Origin: a virus
Reading direction: 5' to 3' (one strand)
Virus record (IMG/VR): IMGVR_UViG_3300030104_000046
Coordinates: 3,208 to 29,480 of that record
DNA: 26,273 nt
The notes below the pieces were generated by a model that had not been told where the DNA came from, did not search any database, and saw only the letters and a list, made by a program, of their open reading frames with translations. Both the position numbers and the translations under genes were made by a program. Below are positions 21,574 through 26,273 of this stretch, piece after piece (position 1 is the first letter of the stretch; each line of letters opens with the position of its first letter).

Positions 21574-21906
21574 TTAGCTAGGTATGCTAAATGCTTGGTC
21601 AGGTGTAGGGTTTACTACTGGATTAGTAATAACACTATCTACTTGACTAGCGAATACTGCATCCCATTGTGATACAGGACATAGTGCTACTAAGTCAGCT
21701 TTACTAAAGCTACCTTTAGCTTGTAATGTAAATACATTATTGCCATCACTATCTTTTTGGTCTACAGATACACTAAATACACTTTTGTAATATGTAGCAT
21801 CACCTTCGCTATCATTTTCATAAGTATACTCTAAGTCCCATTTTTCTACTTTACTAGAGCTATTTTCATATGGGACTGCTTTAGTTAAATCTTTACTTAC
21901 TGCCAT
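21574..21906 (-). CDS. Small protein after the tail fibre, function unknown
   Basis: A 110-aa mostly beta protein (WDLEYTYEN, YYKSVFSVSVDQ, NVFTLQAKGSF) with a Pro-rich C-terminus (NPVVNPTPDQAFSIP). No signal peptide or membrane helix. It has a near-perfect ribosome binding site, AAAGGAGG, suggesting strong expression, as for a virion protein or fibre accessory. It begins one base after the tail-fibre stop. I do not recognise a family. Confidence 0.7.
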   Translation of the reverse strand: MAVSKDLTKAVPYENSSSKVEKWDLEYTYENDSEGDATYYKSVFSVSVDQKDSDGNNVFTLQAKGSFSKADLVALCPVSQWDAVFASQVDSVITNPVVNPTPDQAFSIPS

Positions 21907-21907
21907 T

Positions 21908-24900
21908 TTATTCCTCCTTTAAGGTTTGTATTTCGGCTTTTAATTCATCTACTTGCGTAGATAGTTGTTGAACTGCATTAATTAAAGGTGTAATAAACAT
22001 TTCTCTTGAAATGCTTTGACTACCATCTTTGCGTTCTTTCCAACCTCCAAAAGTATCAACACCCTCTTTATCTAATGCCTCTTTAACTTCTTGAGCAATC
22101 ATACCATGTATTACTGCATCAAGATTCATGTTGTTTTCTTCGCTGTACTCATCCCATTCTTTAGGAAATTCATTGCTTGGTTTCCATTGGAAAGTTACAG
22201 GTCTTAAATTATTAATAAAAGATAAACCTAAGTTATCATCATTAACATTCCTTTTCTTTCTTATATCAGATGTTCTAGTCCAAGCAGCATCTGTATCAAA
22301 TTCATTTTGAACTACATTACTAGCTTTACCAAAAGTAAATTGAGAGTTTTCTCCGCCTGATATATTATGACCTATAACAATTTGATTTACTGCACCATTA
22401 CCTGATGGGTCAGTGCTTAGACCAATACAAACATTATCTGTTCCTGTTGTAATTACATCACCTGCTTGGGAACCAATAAGTGTATTTCCACCCCCCGTAG
22501 TAACTGATTCACCTGAATCTTTCCCCAAAGTAGTATTATCTGAAGCTGTGGTGTTAGCTGTTAAAGCATTTCTACCAATAGCTGTATTACTAGCACCCGA
22601 TGTAGTTGCTGTAAGAGCATTAGTTCCCATGCAAGTATTATCATGTCCAGTCATTACTGCTGTACCACCAGCAAAATAACCTACTGCGGTTAGGTCATCT
22701 AGTGTAGTTGCGTTTGCACCAGCTCCCACACCTATAACAGTGTTTCTATCTCCAGTTGTAATATCTTCACCAGCATCTTGACCTACAAAAGTATTTGCAT
22801 CTCCAGTAGAACATAGTCTACCTGCATCAAGACCAACAGCTGTGTTATTACTGCCTGTTGTATTTGTTTCTAAAGCACTATGTCCAACTGCTGTATTACT
22901 ACTGGCAGTAGTATTAGAACTTAATGCTGCTCTACCAATAGCTGTGTTGTTGCTGCCTGTAGTATTAGCATCAAAAGCATAAGTACCGACTACTGTATTT
23001 TGTGCTCCTGTAGTATTAGCAGTAGCAGCATCATATCCGATTGCTATATTGTCGTTAGCGGTAGTATTAGCATCAAGAGCTAAACTACCAACTGCTGTGT
23101 TTCTTGTACCTGTCGTGTTTGATAATAAGGCTTTATTGCCTACTGCTGTGTTGTTTGAGGCTGTGGTATTTGCATTTAAAGCACCATAACCTACGCCTAC
23201 ATTATCTATACCAGTTGTAGTAGATTGCAATGCTAATCCACCTACAGCTGTATTTTTAGTACCTGTGGTTATAGAAGTTCCTGCTTGATAACCAACTGCT
23301 ACGTTGTATACATCGGTAGTGGTAGTAAAATTTTGGGCAAGGAGAGCCTCGTTTCCTATAGCAACAGACCTGTCTCCTAAAGTATCTGCACCTAAAGCAT
23401 TAACACCAATAGCAATATTATTATTTCCTGTCGTTAAAGCATCACCTGCTAAAGAGCCTAACGCTGTGTTTGCAAAGCCTGTAGTATTTGATGTTAAAGC
23501 AGATTTACCAACTGCTGTATTGTTATCTGCTGTAGTGTTTGCAGCTAAAGCACTTGCACCAACAGCTGTATTGTTATCTGCTGTGGTGTTTGCTGTTAAA
23601 CTTGAAGTACCAAGAGCTGTATTTGTTGAACCTGTGGTGTTAGCATCAAGAGCATTACCACCGACAGCTACATTTGATGCACCTGTAGTATTGGCTGCTA
23701 AGGCAGTTCTACCTACAGCTGTATTAAAGTCTGCTGTAGTGTTTGCTGTTAAAGCACTTGTTCCTACAGCTGTATTATAAGCTCCTGTAGTGTTTGATGC
23801 TAGGGCTTGTTTTCCAACCGCTGTATTATTAGATGCAGTTGTATTAACCTTTAAGGCTTCTCTACCTATAGCTGTGTTACTACTACCAGTAGTTAAACTT
23901 GTTAAAGCTCTTTCACCAAAACCTGTATTATTATCACCAGATGTTAAGTCATCAAAGACTTCAAAACCTACGCCTGTGTTGTTGCTTGCAGAATCTAAAG
24001 TACCTGTGCCAGCATCGTTACTAATAAGTAAACTGTTTGAAAAGTTTGTAATATTAAAAGCTATACCTACGCCATTGATTGTGCCTGTAAAGGTTGTATT
24101 TCCTGAGGCATCAATGGTAACTCTTTCACTGCCACCTGTATGAAATTGTATTGTTTCAGTGCCAAACTCTGCATTTGCATCAGCAGTTAATACTAATGAG
24201 CCACTTAAGCCTGCTATAGAAGCATCATAATTATTGTCGGTATCTGTAAAATTTATTGCTGGTGTGCCTTCTGAAATTGTAATATCACCACCAAAAGTTG
24301 CACCTTTATTAAAAGTAGCTGCACCTGCTTCTGACATATCAAGGGTAAGGGCTGTTACGCTAGAACCACCATCGTTTCCTGTAAATATAATATCTTTATC
24401 TGATACACTTGACCTAATTGTTAGATTTGAAGAATCCATATTAATATGACCAACTTCTGTTCCAGCATCTTTAAATCTTATTTGGTCTCCAGCTGCATCA
24501 AGAATAATATCTCCTCCTACATCTACAGTTAAATCGCCACTATCAGAAATAGTAGAACCATTAATTGTTATATCATCTACTGTAAGGGTTGATAGCGTAC
24601 CAAGACTTGTAATGTTTGTCTGTGCTGCTGTAGATAACGTACCTGCTAGTTCTCCACTAGAACCATAAACAACTGCTTTGCTATTTACAACTGTGTTAGC
24701 TGTAGAGCCATCTAATAAATTTAATTCTGTTGCAGTACTTGTAACACCATCTAAGATATTAAGTTCAGCTGGTGTTGAAGTAATAGCAGTTGTTGTAGCT
24801 GCTGCCAAGACTGGAATATACCCACCTTGGTTTATTAAATACTGTGTATGGTCTGCTGTTGGGTCTACAATACTAAGTGTAGTTTCATTTGAATCTGCTG

Positions 24901-26273
24901 TAGCTCCTTCAAAAATAATAGCATTTGAAGCCTCCATAGTAACCGTATCTGCTGTAGTGGTTGTTCCTGCTACAGTAAGTTTAGGAACTAATAGTTCTCC
25001 TGTACTTGGATTATATCTTAAAGCACCTGTGTCATCTAATAAACCATTTGATTCATCATGGAAGACTACAGGGAAATTTGTGTTTGCTGTGCTATCTGTA
25101 ACTGTAGTCGTAGCAGCTAGTGTTGCATTTGATACTGTAGTTCCTGCTATAACACTTGCTAAAGCAGTTCCGTTTACTGTAATTGCATCGGCTTCTAAAG
25201 TACCGTCTATATCTACATCTCCACTTACATCTAAAGTGGCTGCATCTAGTTCACCTGTAATTGTTAAATTTCTTAAACCTGTGTAATCTTTATTAGAATC
25301 TAAAACAACAGCTTTAGAAGCTATTGCTGTGCCTACAGCAGTTGAACCTAAATCAAGATAATTAAGTTCACCAACAACAACTGTTGCTCCATCTAAGATG
25401 TTTAACTCTGCAGCTGTGCTTGTAACATTTGTTCCACCAATATCTAGTGTAGTCATTGAAACTTCACCTGCTACTGTTAAAACTCCATCAGCAAGAGTCA
25501 TTAAATCTGTATCGTCTGTATGACCTATTGTTGTACCATTAACTATTACATTATCAACTGTAAGTGTTGTAAGTGTTCCAAGACTTGTAATGTTTGGTTG
25601 TGCTGCTGTTGTAACTGTAGCTGCTGTACCAGTTGTATTTTGATTTAATGTACCAACTGTAAAATCTAATGTATTATCTGAATCATCATAGGCTACAGTT
25701 ATTCCTGACTCTGTATTAGAAGTTACCATAGCTCCTACAGTATCACTAATTGTTTCTGCTAGTGTAACACCACCAATAGTAATTGCATCAGCTTCTAATG
25801 TTCCATCTATGTCTGCATCACCACTAATATCTAATGTAGCTGCATCTAATTCACCACTAATAGTAATATTTCTACCACCAGTAATGTCTTTGTTTGAATC
25901 TGTTATAATAGCTTTACTTGCTATTACTGTTCCGTTTGTTATACCATCTATTAAATTAATATCAGTTGCACTAGCTGTAACACCATCTAAAATATTTAGT
26001 TCTGCAGCAGTACTTGTTACTCCGTCAAGGATATTTAGTTCTGCAGCTGTTGATGTTACTCCATCAAGTATGTTAAGTTCTGCAGCAGTTGAAGTAACTC
26101 CATCAAGAATATTAAGTTCGGCTGCTGTAGATGTTACTCCGTCTAAGATGTTTAGTTCTGCTGCTGTTGCAGAAATTGCAGTACCATTAAAGTTAATTGC
26201 ATCTACATAAGCAACCCCATCAATATATAAATCTTTCCATTCAGAACCTGAAGCACCTAAGTCATAAGTATTA
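21908..26273 (-). CDS. Tail fibre with LNILDG repeats, 17-residue head repeats and S74 autoprocessing domain (5' end outside window)
   Basis: The frame stays open from 21908 to the right edge, so at least 1454 residues are present and the N-terminus is missing; the first in-window ATG (25729) is internal. From N to C: five tandem AAELNILDGVT units, more single copies, two diverged copies of a GELDAATLD...DGTLEADAIT block, then about 30 units of 17 residues (NTAVGxxALxxNTTGxx) like the heads of trimeric adhesins, and finally a peptidase S74 intramolecular chaperone: TSDIRKKRNV with the Ser-Asp cleavage site coded near 22268, FINNLRPVTFQW, HGMIAQEV and a C-terminal coiled coil. S74 domains trimerise fibres and then cut themselves off. 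The protein should bind the host surface. Confidence 0.93.
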   Translation of the reverse strand, partial: NTYDLGASGSEWKDLYIDGVAYVDAINFNGTAISATAAELNILDGVTSTAAELNILDGVTSTAAELNILDGVTSTAAELNILDGVTSTAAELNILDGVTASATDINLIDGITNGTVIASKAIITDSNKDITGGRNITISGELDAATLDISGDADIDGTLEADAITIGGVTLAETISDTVGAMVTSNTESGITVAYDDSDNTLDFTVGTLNQNTTGTAATVTTAAQPNITSLGTLTTLTVDNVIVNGTTIGHTDDTDLMTLADGVLTVAGEVSMTTLDIGGTNVTSTAAELNILDGATVVVGELNYLDLGSTAVGTAIASKAVVLDSNKDYTGLRNLTITGELDAATLDVSGDVDIDGTLEADAITVNGTALASVIAGTTVSNATLAATTTVTDSTANTNFPVVFHDESNGLLDDTGALRYNPSTGELLVPKLTVAGTTTTADTVTMEASNAIIFEGATADSNETTLSIVDPTADHTQYLINQGGYIPVLAAATTTAITSTPAELNILDGVTSTATELNLLDGSTANTVVNSKAVVYGSSGELAGTLSTAAQTNITSLGTLSTLTVDDITINGSTISDSGDLTVDVGGDIILDAAGDQIRFKDAGTEVGHINMDSSNLTIRSSVSDKDIIFTGNDGGSSVTALTLDMSEAGAATFNKGATFGGDITISEGTPAINFTDTDNNYDASIAGLSGSLVLTADANAEFGTETIQFHTGGSERVTIDASGNTTFTGTINGVGIAFNITNFSNSLLISNDAGTGTLDSASNNTGVGFEVFDDLTSGDNNTGFGERALTSLTTGSSNTAIGREALKVNTTASNNTAVGKQALASNTTGAYNTAVGTSALTANTTADFNTAVGRTALAANTTGASNVAVGGNALDANTTGSTNTALGTSSLTANTTADNNTAVGASALAANTTADNNTAVGKSALTSNTTGFANTALGSLAGDALTTGNNNIAIGVNALGADTLGDRSVAIGNEALLAQNFTTTTDVYNVAVGYQAGTSITTGTKNTAVGGLALQSTTTGIDNVGVGYGALNANTTASNNTAVGNKALLSNTTGTRNTAVGSLALDANTTANDNIAIGYDAATANTTGAQNTVVGTYAFDANTTGSNNTAIGRAALSSNTTASSNTAVGHSALETNTTGSNNTAVGLDAGRLCSTGDANTFVGQDAGEDITTGDRNTVIGVGAGANATTLDDLTAVGYFAGGTAVMTGHDNTCMGTNALTATTSGASNTAIGRNALTANTTASDNTTLGKDSGESVTTGGGNTLIGSQAGDVITTGTDNVCIGLSTDPSGNGAVNQIVIGHNISGGENSQFTFGKASNVVQNEFDTDAAWTRTSDIRKKRNVNDDNLGLSFINNLRPVTFQWKPSNEFPKEWDEYSEENNMNLDAVIHGMIAQEVKEALDKEGVDTFGGWKERKDGSQSISREMFITPLINAVQQLSTQVDELKAEIQTLKEE
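22400..23985 (-). repeat. About 30 tandem 51-base units coding head-type repeats of the tail fibre
   Basis: Each 17-residue unit has the pattern N-T-A-[VI]-G-x-x-A-L-x-x-N-T-T-[GA]-x-x. Unit spacing is regular apart from one longer unit near 23310. DNA copies have diverged, but the two neighbouring units near 23500-23600 are nearly the same at DNA level. Confidence 0.88.
25130..25410 (-). repeat. Diverged duplicate of the fibre segment at 25750-25990
   Basis: Both segments code for the same order: GELDAATLD[IV]SGD, D[IV]DGTLEADAIT, then SKA[IV][IV].DSNKD[YI]TG upstream and an LNILDG-type unit. They differ by many synonymous and some amino-acid changes, so this is an old internal duplication. 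Confidence 0.6.
25979..26173 (-). repeat. Five tandem 39-base units coding AELNILDG repeats
   Basis: The 13-residue unit TSTAAELNILDGV is repeated five times head to tail, mostly by synonymous changes between copies. Degenerate single units recur near 25380 and 24740. The LNILDG unit is common in marine phage fibres. Confidence 0.85.

Noticed and set aside
22400-23985. CRISPR-like array from the regular 51-base spacing
   Set aside because: There is no conserved repeat with unique spacers; the periodicity is a protein-coding repeat in one open frame.
23304-25286. Long plus-strand frames antisense to the tail fibre
   Set aside because: They arise from the repetitive Ala/Thr/Asn codons of the fibre; the fibre frame is supported by LNILDG, head repeats and the S74 domain.
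25727-25729. ATG at 25729 as the start of the tail fibre
   Set aside because: The frame remains open for 181 further codons to the right edge and those codons encode the same repeat types, so this ATG is internal.

Overview
The window is AT-rich, tightly packed viral DNA: genes abut or overlap by 1-86 bases throughout, and there is no rRNA, tRNA or transposase. A T7-type endonuclease I, a DUF3310-like protein, a phage class I ribonucleotide reductase, a GH24 lysozyme with a three-helix holin, a very large internal virion protein and an S74-processed tail fibre point to a T7-like podovirus of a marine bacterium. The base composition, the LNILDG-rich fibre and the gene set best fit a SAR11 (Pelagibacter) phage of the HTVC023P kind. 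The host is inferred, not shown.

Layout. Positions 1-5181, plus strand: the end of the DNA-metabolism module, in the order small unknown protein, endonuclease I, DUF3310-like protein, nrdA, small unknown, 2OG-Fe(II) oxygenase, small unknown, nrdB, small unknown. Most neighbours overlap (ATGA or TAATG junctions), so it reads as one translationally coupled operon for recycling host DNA into dNTPs. Positions 5182-5304 are a non-coding convergent junction rich in inverted repeats. From 5305 to the right edge everything is on the minus strand. Read in the direction of transcription (right to left) it is: tail fibre (cut by the right edge), two small proteins, four virion-associated proteins, a 1511-aa internal virion protein with a lytic-transglycosylase-like C-terminus, lysozyme, an overlooked 49-aa ORF, a three-helix holin, a second membrane/coiled-coil protein, then the accessory block csgF, csgG, curlin-like subunit, fecR-like, CHASE2-adenylate cyclase, and finally an IbpA-type small heat-shock protein.

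The remarkable part is 5788-10489: a phage-borne type VIII secretion (curli) locus joined to a FecR-domain protein and a class III adenylate cyclase with every catalytic residue intact. It lies directly downstream of the lysis genes, so it is probably expressed late. It has csgG and csgF and one curlin-like protein, but no csgE, csgC or csgD in view. I recall that curli genes with FecR and adenylate cyclase partners have been reported from uncultivated pelagiphages, so the locus class is probably not wholly new. Its role is unknown, and several details here look unusual: the altered CsgG constriction, the long nested overlaps, the acidic repeat in the FecR protein and the two-cysteine tail of the curlin. 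hsp20 has its own apparent promoter, an exact match to the sigma-70 consensus, and a hairpin at the start of its predicted transcript.
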